The notes beneath the pieces were generated by a model that saw nothing but the letters and a program-made list of their open reading frames with translations, was not told where the DNA came from and ran no database searches. The translations under genes were made by a program, and so were the position numbers. Below, in pieces: positions 16,985 through 26,176 of a stretch of DNA of 64,000 nt (position 1 is its first letter; the number at the start of each line of letters is the position of its first letter). This stretch comes from Cribrihabitans marinus (GTDB lineage Bacteria; Pseudomonadota; Alphaproteobacteria; Rhodobacterales; Rhodobacteraceae), in the NCBI RefSeq assembly GCF_900109035.1, contig NZ_FNYD01000007.1, positions 124,001 to 188,000 on the forward strand, read 5' to 3'.

Positions 16985-18885
16985 ATGGACTTGGACATCA
17001 CCGAACACGGCAACAAGGCGATGACCACGGCCGGGCTGAACCTGATCGCCCAGGCCCTGTCGATCTATGACAGCGAGCTGCGGCTGGCGGTCTGCAACCG
17101 CCGGTTCCAGGAGATGTTCGATCTGCCCGACCGGCTGGTGCGACCGGGCGCCCGGTTCGCCGACACCATCCGCCACCTGGCCGAGGCCGGCGAATACGGA
17201 CAGGACGACAGCATCGAGGAGATCGTGCGCCTGCGCGTGGACCAGGCCCGCGCCTTCGAGCCGCATTACATGGAGCGGACCCGCCCCAACGGGCAGGTGA
17301 TCTCGGTCGAGGGGGCGCCGCTGCCGCAGGGGGGCTGGGTCGCCGTGTATACCGACATCACCCGCACCAAGCAGGTGGAACAGCTGCTGCGCGCCCGCTC
17401 CGAGGAGCTGTCCGGCCAGCTTCTGGCCCATGCCGAGGAGTTGTCCGCGACCAACCGCCAGCTGGCCGCAACCATCACCGCGCTCGAGGAGGCCAAGCGC
17501 CAGTTGACCGAAATCGAGAGCCGCACCCGCCTGACGACCGAGATGATGCCGGCCCATATCGCCCATGTGGACGCCGCCGGGCGCTATGTCTATTCCAACC
17601 GGCGGCTCAGCACGGTGATGCCGGGGCGCCCCTCCGAGATCGTCGGCAGCCACATTTCGGACGCGCTTGGCGCGCATGCCTTCTCGAAGATCGAGCCGCA
17701 CCTGGCTGCGGCCTATGCCGGTGCAAGCCCGGTCTTCGAATTCACCGAAGAGCAGGATTCGCGGCGCATCCGGGTGGCCTTCACCCCCGACGGGGCGGGC
17801 GGGGTCTATATCCTGTCGATGGACATCACCGAAGAGACCCAGGCCCGTGTCGCGCTGCAACAGTCGCGCCGGCGCGCTCTGGCGGCGCAGATGACCAGCG
17901 GGCTGGCGCATGATTTCTCGAATCTTCTGACCATCATCCTGGGGATGCAGGGCAAGCTCTCGCGGATGGACCTGCCCGAAGAGGCGGCCGAGCTGGTCTC
18001 CGCCACGCAATCGACCGCGCGACGGGGCGGCAGGCTGCTGAACCGGATCGCGGACATGACCGGCAAGCGCACGCCGCGCCCCAAGGCCACGGACATGCAC
18101 GGGCTGCTGGCCGACCTCAAGCTGCTGGCCAGCCCCGCCCTGCCGCGCGGGGTCGGGTTGTCGGTTCTGGACAACACGCCCGACGAGGCGCTGATGCTGG
18201 ATCCGGGGATGTTGCAGGACGCGCTTCTGAACCTGATCCTGAATGCCCGCGACGCCTGCGGCACGAACGGCCAAATCACGGTGAGCGCCCATGCGGTGGG
18301 GCGCATCTGGCTGGAAATCGCGGTCAGCGACACCGGCCGCGGGTTCTCCGAGGAGGCGTTGGCGCAGGCGCTCAACCCGTTCTTCACTACCAAGGGCAGC
18401 GAAGGCTCGGGGCTGGGCCTGCCGATGGTCTATGACATGGTCAAGCTTGCGGGCGGCGATCTGCGGCTGGGCAACTCGCCCACCGGCGCGGTGGTGACGC
18501 TGCGCCTGCCCTACCGGCCGGCGCCGCCGACGCAGGGGGGGCTGGCGCTGCTGGTCGAGGATGACGAGGACCTGCGCGCGGGGTTCCGCGAGATGCTGGT
18601 CGAGATGGGCTTCAGCGTGATCGAGGCGACCTCGGCCGACGAGGCCTGCGCGCTGGCCGCCGACCTGGAGGAGATCGTGCTGGTTCTGTCGGACATCCGG
18701 CTCGAGGGTTCGGCGACCGGGCTGGACCTGCTGGACCGGCTGGAAAAGGATCTGCCCTGCGTGCTGATGACCTCGTTGCCGCCGAACGATCCGCTGCACC
18801 AAGCCGCGTTGGCGCGCGGGCCGGTCCTGCGCAAGCCCTTCACCGGCACGCGGCTGGCGGCGCTGCTCGGTCAGGGAGACAGGCC

Positions 18886-18889
<4 letters not shown>
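16985..18889 (+). CDS. PAS-domain hybrid histidine kinase
   Basis: 634-aa soluble hybrid sensor kinase with no membrane segment. Order: PAS-like domain (about 25-135), coiled coil (about 140-180, LLAHAEELSATNRQL), second PAS (about 182-290), HisKA with phosphorylated H309 in GLAHDFSNLL, HATPase with NLILNARDACG, DTGRGF and GSGLGLPMV, then a receiver domain with D570 in LSDIRLEG and a KPFT lysine. It probably senses a cytoplasmic cue such as an acyl-CoA or redox state, which is inference. The start follows GGCGGAGAC. It overlaps the response-regulator gene by 4 bp. Confidence 0.92.
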
Positions 18890-19587
<698 letters not shown>

Positions 19588-19591
19588 GCGT

Positions 19592-20440
19592 CTAGAGGCG
19601 GCCCGCGCCAAACGTGTCGCAATCGGCGATCAGGCCGGAATCGTAGCCGCGCCGGAACCAGTCGGCGCGCTGCTGCGATGTGCCGTGGGTGAAGGTGTGC
19701 GGCCGGGGCACCCGGCCGGCCTGCCGCTGCAGATGGTCGTCGCCGATCATCCGCGCCGCGTTCAGCGCCTCCTCCAGGTCGCCGCGCTCCATCAGCCCCT
19801 CGACCGACCGAGCCCAGATGCCGGACAGGCAATCGGCCTGCAGTTCCAGCCGCACCGTCAGCGCGTTGGCCTGTGCCTGCGACACCTGACGCCGGGCCTG
19901 GTCGACCTGGCCAAGAATGCCCAGCTCGTTCTGGACATGGTGCGCGACCTCATGGGCGATCACGTAGGCGGCCGCGAAATCCCCCGCGGCGCCCAGTTGC
20001 CGCGACAGGGTGACGAAGAACCGCGTGTCCAGATAGGCCTTGCCGTCGGCCGGGCAGTAGAACGGCCCGGTGGCCCCCGATGCGCCGCCACAGGGGCTTT
20101 GTGTGACACCCTGGAACAGCACGAGCTGCGGCGGGCGATAGGCCTGCCCGACCTGTCGCTCGAAGATCTCGGTCCACACGTCCTCGGTTGTGGCCAGCAC
20201 CCGCGATGTGAATTCCGCGGCGCGCTCGTCCGCCGCGCTCATCGGGCGCGAGGATTGCGCCGGCGCGCTTCCGCCGTTGAGCAGGGGCGTGACGTCGATG
20301 CCGGTAAAATAACCCACCGCCAGAACCAGCAGAAGCCCGGTCAGGCCGATCCCGCCGGCGCGCGATCCACGGCGGCGGCCGCCGCCGCTGCGGCGCCTGT
20401 CCTCGATGTTCCGGCTGCGCCGGATCCCTCTCAACCGCAT
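19592..20440 (-). CDS. Neutral zinc metallopeptidase, YpfJ-like
   Basis: 282-aa membrane-anchored protein. It begins with a very basic stretch (MRLRGIRRSRNIEDRR), one membrane helix (about 31-47), then the peptidase domain with H163-E-V-A-H167 as the zinc site and FVTLSRQLGA upstream. This is the predicted metalloprotease family of E. coli YpfJ; no substrate is firmly known. The ribosome site is weak. Convergent with the response regulator, 4-bp gap. Confidence 0.9.
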   Translation of the reverse strand: MRLRGIRRSRNIEDRRRSGGGRRRGSRAGGIGLTGLLLVLAVGYFTGIDVTPLLNGGSAPAQSSRPMSAADERAAEFTSRVLATTEDVWTEIFERQVGQAYRPPQLVLFQGVTQSPCGGASGATGPFYCPADGKAYLDTRFFVTLSRQLGAAGDFAAAYVIAHEVAHHVQNELGILGQVDQARRQVSQAQANALTVRLELQADCLSGIWARSVEGLMERGDLEEALNAARMIGDDHLQRQAGRVPRPHTFTHGTSQQRADWFRRGYDSGLIADCDTFGAGRL

Positions 20441-20559
20441 GATCCCGATCCCGTCCGAACCCGTGGCACCGTCGGTATACCCGCCGGGCGCGTCGCGGCA
20501 AAAGGCGATACCGCGCACAAGCATGTTGACTCGTTCGCCCGCGCGGCGATAGCCGTTTC

Positions 20560-20745
20560 CGGGATGGTTCCCGCGCCACCGCAGTGGCCGGGATGAAAAG
20601 GGAACCCGGTGCGCCCCTTTGCGGGCAAATCCGGGACTGCCCCCGCAACTGTAGGCGGAGAGCGACGCCGGAATGCCACTGGTCCCCGGGGACCGGGAAG
20701 GCCGGCAGAGCGATGACCCGCGAGTCAGGAGACCTGCCATCGCAT
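20560..20745 (+). ncRNA. Cobalamin riboswitch
   Basis: All the conserved blocks of the AdoCbl/B12 riboswitch are present in order: GATGAAAAGGGAA and CCGGTG (from 20592), GGGACTGCCCCCGCAACTG (about 20633-20651), GCCACTGG (20675-20682), GGGAAGGCCGG, then the B12 box AGTCAGGAGACCTGCC (20723-20738). About 100 nt separate the B12 box from the DUF1636 start, including a 7-bp hairpin at 20772-20792, a possible expression-platform element. Outer limits are approximate. Confidence 0.95.
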
Positions 20746-20771
20746 GGAAACTCGAGACCGGGCGGGGTGTC

Positions 20772-20792
20772 CGGGCGGGTCCGTTCCGCCCG
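20772..20792 (+). promoter_or_regulatory. Candidate riboswitch expression-platform hairpin
   Basis: CGGGCGG / CCGCCCG stem with a 7-nt loop between the aptamer and the ribosome site of the DUF1636 gene. There is no T-tract, so translational control is more likely than termination. Confidence 0.4.
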
Positions 20793-20841
20793 ATCGCGGC
20801 CCGGCCTGTCACCGCCCCGTCCCGCGCGCGGAGGGCGCAGC

Positions 20842-21213
20842 ATGATCTGGACGACAGACACACACCGTTTCACGGCAACCACCTGTCAGCATACCGGCCG
20901 GGACTGTCCCGCGCTGGCCCGCATGGCCGAAAAGCTGGCGGGCGCGATGGAAAGCGCCCGCCCGACGACCACCGAGGATTTCGAGATCGAGGGCACCAGC
21001 ACCCTGGACCGCTGCCCCTATCGCTGCCCTGCCCGGTTCCGCGCCAGCCACGCGCGCATCCGGATCTTCTGCGGGGTTGACGGCGATGCCGAGATCGGGC
21101 CGCTGGACCGGTTGGCCGACCTGCTGCTGTCGGCCGAGGCCGGGGGCCTGCCGGCCTCGGCCGCGCCGCGGCCCTGCGCGATGGTCGAGGTGGTGCCCGG
21201 CGCGCAGGGCTGA
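20842..21213 (+). CDS. DUF1636 predicted metal-binding protein under B12 control
   Basis: 123-aa cytoplasmic protein of the DUF1636 family (predicted metal-binding), which often occurs in cobalamin and cobalt gene clusters of alphaproteobacteria. Cysteines are arranged TTCQHTGRDCP near the N-terminus and RCPYRCP in the middle, with another in RIFCGVDG, a thioredoxin-like ferredoxin pattern suggestive of metal or iron-sulfur binding. GGAGG lies about 7 nt before ATG. It follows a cobalamin riboswitch and is the only gene downstream in the same direction, so it should be repressed by B12. Confidence 0.88.
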   Translation: MIWTTDTHRFTATTCQHTGRDCPALARMAEKLAGAMESARPTTTEDFEIEGTSTLDRCPYRCPARFRASHARIRIFCGVDGDAEIGPLDRLADLLLSAEAGGLPASAAPRPCAMVEVVPGAQG

Positions 21214-21602
21214 TCCCGGCCCGACCGGCGCGCGGTCGATCGATGCGCTCCACCAGGCGGTCGGCACGATCTGACGCCTGTGGGCCGGGCAATTGTCGGC
21301 GCCATGCAGCATGGTTGCGACCAACCCGCCGCCATAGCCGTTGACGTGGTGCAGATCGGGCATCGGCACCAGCACCTCCGCCTCGCCGGCGGCAAAGGCC
21401 TTTTTTTCGGGGATCTCGCCGCACGGCGACGGAATTCGAGGGATCGCTGCATCGGTCCTTCCTCTCATACTCCCCCGGCCGTCCGCTGCTCGGGGCGGGA
21501 AAAAACCGCAATGACTGCGCGGTTCTGCAAGGCTGCTGGTTCAGCTGTCCGCAGACCCGGATGCCGCCCTGACGGCAGTGCCGGTCACGGCGCGCGCCGG
21601 TT
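21214..21602. other. Gene-poor stretch with a coding-like minus-strand segment
   Basis: 389 bp between the DUF1636 gene and the phosphatase gene. On the minus strand about 21240-21430 reads as an open frame with GC-rich third positions and a sensible composition (LVPMPDLHHVNGYGGG, then LHGADNCPAH). It has no recognised family and would have to run antisense into DUF1636. An AGGAAGG site precedes an ATG at 21452 in a different frame, with an A7 tract between the two frames. A broken or frameshifted gene is possible. No intact gene is claimed. Confidence 0.35.
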
Positions 21603-22118
21603 TCAGGGCAAGTCCTGCGCCAGGACCGGATCACCGGCGGGCGCGACGGCCCAGGCCCTTTGCGCGTCGGACTCCACCGCGCAGGGACGCACCGCGCGCA
21701 GCCGTTCCAATGCCTGATCCGGGGCCTCGCCGCATTCGATCATCAACCGCAGCACGATCATGCCGGATCGGCCGCAGCCGCCCTTGCAATGCACAAGGAC
21801 ACGGCCCCCGCCGGACAGGGCGTGGCGCGCCGAGGCGCTGACCTCCGGCCACAGGTCGTCGACGTCGGGCCCCGGGGCGCCGAAATCCTCGATCGGCAGA
21901 TGCGCCCAGCGGCTGGCCCGACTCTGCACGTCGGCCCCGAAATGATGCGCGCCGACCGCGACCATTTCGGCCTCGGTTGTCATCGAAAGGACCAGACCGG
22001 GCCGCCAGGCGGCGATCATGTCCAGATCACCGGCGTAATCGCCGCCCCGGCCCGGCAACGGGCACAGTGCCAGCGTACCGCCGCCGACCTGCAAGGCATA
22101 GATCACCAGTTGAGACAT
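21603..22118 (-). CDS. Cysteine-based (dual-specificity-like) protein phosphatase
   Basis: 171-aa small phosphatase. The signature CX5R loop is present as VHCKGGCGRSG (C111, R117) with the general-acid region around HLPIEDFGAPG. It resembles the CDKN3/DSP-like group of bacterial tyrosine phosphatases. No signal peptide. Physiological substrate unknown. Start at 22118 (MSQLVIYALQ) follows GGGAGGGG; the longer upstream frame is not protein-like. It is divergent from dnaX. Confidence 0.85.
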   Translation of the reverse strand: MSQLVIYALQVGGGTLALCPLPGRGGDYAGDLDMIAAWRPGLVLSMTTEAEMVAVGAHHFGADVQSRASRWAHLPIEDFGAPGPDVDDLWPEVSASARHALSGGGRVLVHCKGGCGRSGMIVLRLMIECGEAPDQALERLRAVRPCAVESDAQRAWAVAPAGDPVLAQDLP

Positions 22119-22294
22119 GGTCCGGCCCCTCCCGAATTCCGGATCCTGCGCTGAAAAATGGATCTTGAACAATTGAGACAGTCTATGCGCAGCCGGCACC
22201 GATCCCAAAGCAAAAATCCCGGCCCGCCGTAGTGGACGCCGCGGGCGCCCGCGCATACGCTGCCGCGAACAGACGAATCCCGCTCCGAGGCCCC

Positions 22295-24052
22295 ATGACC
22301 GAACCCAGCCCCGCCCGCTACCAGGTGCTCGCGCGGAAATACCGCCCCGAGACCTTTGCCGACCTGGTCGGGCAGGACGCGATGGTCCGCACGCTGAAAA
22401 ACGCGTTCGAGGCCGACCGGATCGCCCAGGCCTTCATCATGACGGGCATCAGGGGCACCGGAAAGACGACCACCGCGCGGATCATCGCCAAGGGCATGAA
22501 CTGCATCGGCCCCGACGGCCAGGGCGGTCCCACGATCGAGCCCTGCGGCCAGTGCGAGCATTGCCAGGCGATCATGGAGGGGCGGCATGTCGACGTTCTG
22601 GAGATGGACGCGGCCAGCCGCACCGGCGTCGGCGACATCCGCGAGATCATCGACAGCGTGCGCTATCGCGCCGCCAGCGCGCGCTACAAGATCTACATCA
22701 TCGACGAGGTCCACATGCTCTCGACCAGCGCGTTCAACGCGCTGCTCAAGACGCTGGAGGAACCGCCCGAGCATGTGAAGTTCATCTTCGCCACCACCGA
22801 GATCCGCAAGGTCCCGGTGACGGTCCTGTCGCGCTGCCAACGGTTCGACCTGCGTCGGATCGAGCCGGAACAGCAGATCGCGTTGCTGCGCCGCATCGCC
22901 AATGCCGAAGGCGCCGAGATCGCCGATGACGCGCTGGCGCTCATCACCCGCGCCGCCGAGGGGTCGGCCCGCGATGCCACCTCGCTGCTGGACCAGGCCA
23001 TCAGCCACGGCGCGGGCGAGACAACCGCCGAACAGGTGCGCGCCATGCTGGGTCTGGCCGACAGGGGCCGGGTGCTGGACCTGATGGACATGATCCTGCG
23101 CGGCGACGCGGCGGGCGCGCTGACCGAGCTGGGCGGGCAATATGCCGAAGGTGCCGACCCGCTGGCGGTGCTGCGCGATCTGGCCGAGATCACCCATTGG
23201 GTGAGCGTCGTCAAGATCACCCCCGATGCCGCCGAGGATCCCACCGTCTCGCCCGACGAGCGCGCGCGCGGGATGCAGATGGCCGAGGCGCTGCCGATGC
23301 GGGTGCTGACCCGCATGTGGCAGATGCTGCTCAGGGCGCTGGAAGAGGTCTCGGCCGCGCCCAACGCAATGATGGCGGCCGAGATGGCCGTGATCCGCCT
23401 GACCCATGTGGCCGACCTGCCCGGCCCCGAAGAGCTGATCCGCCGCCTGCAGAACGCCCCGGCGCCGGCCCAGGGCGCAAGCGGCGCAAGTCAACCCGCC
23501 GGTGCGCCAACCGGCCCGGTCGCGGGACATGCCGCGCCGCCGGTCCAGGCCGCGCCGCCACGCGGTGCCGGCAGCGGCCCGGTCGCGGCGCTGGCACAGG
23601 ATCCGGCCGAAGCGCTGGCGCATTATCCCACCTTCGACCACGTGGTCGAGCTTATCCGCGCGCATCGCGATGCCAAGTTGCTGACCGATATCGAGACCGA
23701 CCTGCGCCTTGTCGCCTACCAGCCCGGCCGGATCGAGTTCCAGCCCACCGCGCGGGCGCCCGCCGATCTGGCCCAGCGCCTGGGCAGCGCCCTGCAACGC
23801 TGGACCGGCAATCGCTGGGCGGTGAGCGTGGTCGCTTCGGGCGGCGGAAAGACCATTGACGAGATCCGCAACGCCGAACGCTACGCGCTCGAGGCCGAGG
23901 CGAAGGAGCATCCGCTGGTGCAGGCGGTCCTAGCGCAATTCCCCAAGGCCCGTATCACGAAAATCGAGACCCCCGATCAGCGCGCCGCGCAGGTCGAGAC
24001 CGAAGCGCTGGCCGAGGTCGAGGACGAGTGGGACCCGTTCGAAGAGGACTGA
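22295..24052 (+). CDS. dnaX: DNA polymerase III subunits gamma/tau
   Basis: 585-aa clamp-loader ATPase. RKYRPETFADLVGQD starts the AAA+ domain, Walker A is GIRGTGKTT (K57), a zinc-finger CGQCEHC follows, Walker B is IIDEVHML, and the sensor motif lies in FATTEIRKVP. After an Ala/Pro/Gly-rich hinge (about 405-450) comes the tau domain that contacts DnaE. No obvious programmed frameshift site is needed to make tau. GAGG precedes ATG. In relatives dnaX is followed directly by ebfC and recR; here a dioxygenase gene intervenes. Confidence 0.97.
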   Translation: MTEPSPARYQVLARKYRPETFADLVGQDAMVRTLKNAFEADRIAQAFIMTGIRGTGKTTTARIIAKGMNCIGPDGQGGPTIEPCGQCEHCQAIMEGRHVDVLEMDAASRTGVGDIREIIDSVRYRAASARYKIYIIDEVHMLSTSAFNALLKTLEEPPEHVKFIFATTEIRKVPVTVLSRCQRFDLRRIEPEQQIALLRRIANAEGAEIADDALALITRAAEGSARDATSLLDQAISHGAGETTAEQVRAMLGLADRGRVLDLMDMILRGDAAGALTELGGQYAEGADPLAVLRDLAEITHWVSVVKITPDAAEDPTVSPDERARGMQMAEALPMRVLTRMWQMLLRALEEVSAAPNAMMAAEMAVIRLTHVADLPGPEELIRRLQNAPAPAQGASGASQPAGAPTGPVAGHAAPPVQAAPPRGAGSGPVAALAQDPAEALAHYPTFDHVVELIRAHRDAKLLTDIETDLRLVAYQPGRIEFQPTARAPADLAQRLGSALQRWTGNRWAVSVVASGGGKTIDEIRNAERYALEAEAKEHPLVQAVLAQFPKARITKIETPDQRAAQVETEALAEVEDEWDPFEED

Positions 24053-24094
24053 CACCCGATGCGGCACCCCACCGCAGGGAACGGAGCGAACGCC

Positions 24095-24964
24095 ATGAAC
24101 AGCCAGCCCCTGCACCCCCGGTTCGGCCTGATCCTGCCGGATGTGGATCTGCGTGAGGTCACGGCCGATCACCTCTACCCCGAGATCCGGAGCGCGTTCG
24201 AAATCCATTCGGCGCTGCTTTTCCCCGCGCAGTCGCTGAACGACGACGATCACACGCGGCTCGCCCGCCTCTTCGGCCCGCTGGAAAACCGCGAGGCGAT
24301 GGCCGCGGGGCGCGACATGGATTTCACCGTGTCCCCGGTGAGCAACGAAACCGGGGACGGCGTGCATGCGCGCGACGATCTGCATCTGCTCAACCTGCAG
24401 GCCAACATGCTGTGGCACACCGACAGCACCTTCCTGCCGGTCCCGGCGCTGGTCAACATCCTGACCGCCCGCGTGGTCCCGCCAAAGGGCGGCGAGACCG
24501 AGCTTGCCTCGACCCGTGCCGCCTGGGCGGACATGCCCGCCGCGCTGAAATTGGCGCTGAGGGACGCGGTGATCTGGCACCGCCTGTCCCATTCCCGCAG
24601 CCGGATCTCGGCCGACCTGGCGGCACGGCCGGAGATGACGCGATGGCCCGACCGCCCCTGGCGCGCGGTCTGGCCCAACCCGGTCACCGGCGACGAGGCG
24701 CTGTTCATTGCCTCGCACGCCTTCGCCATCGAGGGGATGGGCCATGAAGAAAGCCGGCGGATCCTCGACGAGGCGATCGCCTTCTGCACCCGGCCCGATT
24801 ATGTCTATTCCCATCGCTGGCAGGTCGGTGACGTGCTGATCTGGGACGAGCGGGCGACCCTGCATCGCGGCCGGCCGTGGGACTACGACTTGCCGCGCAG
24901 CCTGCGCTCGATCTGTTGCTCGGTGACGGCGGCAGACGGGCTGGACAGCGTCCGCATCGTCTGA
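24095..24964 (+). CDS. TauD/TfdA-family 2-oxoglutarate dioxygenase
   Basis: 289-aa Fe(II)/2-oxoglutarate-dependent oxygenase. Metal ligands are H108 and D110 in LWHTDST and H257 in TLHRGRPWD; the 2-oxoglutarate carboxylate is probably held by R268 or R271. The family includes taurine, 2,4-D and alkylsulfate dioxygenases; the substrate cannot be read here. It lies between dnaX (42-bp gap) and ebfC in the same direction, an unusual setting that suggests insertion into a replication/repair operon. A link to the sulfonate module 8 kb away is conceivable but not shown. Confidence 0.9.
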   Translation: MNSQPLHPRFGLILPDVDLREVTADHLYPEIRSAFEIHSALLFPAQSLNDDDHTRLARLFGPLENREAMAAGRDMDFTVSPVSNETGDGVHARDDLHLLNLQANMLWHTDSTFLPVPALVNILTARVVPPKGGETELASTRAAWADMPAALKLALRDAVIWHRLSHSRSRISADLAARPEMTRWPDRPWRAVWPNPVTGDEALFIASHAFAIEGMGHEESRRILDEAIAFCTRPDYVYSHRWQVGDVLIWDERATLHRGRPWDYDLPRSLRSICCSVTAADGLDSVRIV

Positions 24965-25035
24965 CCCGCGCCGCCCTTGTGCCGCGCCCGCCCGGACCGT
25001 ATCTAGGCAGGACAGCGATTTTCGGGAGACACGCG

Positions 25036-25380
25036 ATGCTCAAAGGACTCGGCGGTCTTGGCGACATGGCCAAGATGATGAAATCCGCCCAGGAACTGCA
25101 GACCAAGATGGCGCAGATGCAGGAGGATCTGAACGACATGACGGTGACCGGCGAATCCGGCGCCGGGCTGGTCAAGGCCACCGCCAGCGCCAAGGGCGAC
25201 CTGAAGGCGCTGGACATCGACCCGTCGATCTTCAACGGCGACGACAAGGAGGTCGTCGAGGACCTGATCCTGGCCGCGATCAAGGACGCCCAGGCCAAGG
25301 CCAGCGAACGCGCACAGCAGGAAATGGCCCAGCTGACCGAAAGCATGGGCCTGCCCAGCGACATCAAGCTGCCGTTCTGA
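25036..25380 (+). CDS. ebfC: YbaB/EbfC nucleoid-associated protein
   Basis: 114-aa DNA-binding protein that dimerises through its helices. It begins [19 protein letters not shown], then has the [10 protein letters not shown] turn and [15 protein letters not shown] helix of the family. Length and start match relatives. It precedes recR with a 52-bp gap, the usual dnaX-ebfC-recR order apart from the inserted dioxygenase. Confidence 0.96.
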   Translation: MLKGLGGLGDMAKMMKSAQELQTKMAQMQEDLNDMTVTGESGAGLVKATASAKGDLKALDIDPSIFNGDDKEVVEDLILAAIKDAQAKASERAQQEMAQLTESMGLPSDIKLPF

Positions 25381-25432
25381 ACTTCATCTTTTTGCAAATA
25401 CTCATGCCCGCCCCCAGACACAGGCGCCCCGG

Positions 25433-26026
25433 TTGAATTCCACCCGAGACATCGACAACCTGATCGAGCTGATGGCCAGGCTGCCGGGGCTCGGCCCGCG
25501 GTCGGCGCGGCGCGCGGTGCTGCACCTGATCCGCAAGCGCGCCCTGCTGCTGACCCCGCTGGCCGACAGCCTGCGCCTGGTGGCGGAAACCGCGCGCGAG
25601 TGCCTCAACTGCGGCAATGTCGGCACCTCGGATGTCTGCGACATCTGCAGCTCCGAGAAACGCGCCACCGGCGAGCTCTGTGTGGTCGAGGACGTGGCCG
25701 ATCTCTGGGCGATGGAACGGTCGGGCATGTTCAAGGGCCGCTATCACGTACTGGGCGGCACGCTGTCGGCGCTGGACGGGGTCGGCCCCGAGGATCTGCG
25801 CATCCCCCGCCTGCGCGACCGGGTGGTGTCCGAAAACATCACCGAGGTCATCCTGGCGCTGAACGCCACCGTCGACGGGCAGACCACAGCGCATTACATC
25901 GCCGACCAGCTGGAGGGATCGGTCCGGCTCACTTCGCTGGCGCAGGGCGTGCCGATCGGCGGCGAGTTGGACTATCTCGACGACGGAACGATCTCGGCAG
26001 CGCTGAAGGCGCGCAAGGAGATCTGA
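25433..26026 (+). CDS. recR: Recombination protein RecR
   Basis: 197 aa. N-terminal helix-hairpin-helix ([15 protein letters not shown]), a C4 zinc finger (C57, C60, C69, C72 in [16 protein letters not shown]), then a Toprim domain and a C-terminal Walker-B-like region. It works with RecFO to load RecA on gapped DNA. The only sensible start is TTG at 25433; the nearby ATG at 25404 runs into a stop. Last gene of the dnaX group. Confidence 0.96.
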   Translation: MNSTRDIDNLIELMARLPGLGPRSARRAVLHLIRKRALLLTPLADSLRLVAETARECLNCGNVGTSDVCDICSSEKRATGELCVVEDVADLWAMERSGMFKGRYHVLGGTLSALDGVGPEDLRIPRLRDRVVSENITEVILALNATVDGQTTAHYIADQLEGSVRLTSLAQGVPIGGELDYLDDGTISAALKARKEI

Positions 26027-26176
26027 GGGAGGAGGGCGGCTCCGAGGCCAGTGTGTTGAATGCCGCAATTTGCATCGACGGCAGCTATGCCCAGAACTAC
26101 AGTATTCTGAATTCCTGCCTAAGCCTGCTCTTCGCTGTCTTGCTCGCGACAGAGATACCGACTCACCCATTCACCT
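26027..26176. other. Convergent intergenic region, base composition shift
   Basis: 150 bp with visibly lower GC than the flanking recR side. No gene, strong hairpin or direct repeat is apparent. It marks the left edge of the AT-richer segment that carries the cyclase gene. Confidence 0.5.

Noticed and set aside
22119-22294. 4.5S RNA or tRNA upstream of dnaX
   Set aside because: No SRP core GGAAGCAGCC-like segment or tRNA T-loop was found in this gap.
22103-23911. 602-aa minus-strand frame
   Set aside because: Antisense of dnaX; no recognisable motif.
25404-25436. ATG start for recR upstream of 25433
   Set aside because: It meets an in-frame TGA after ten codons.
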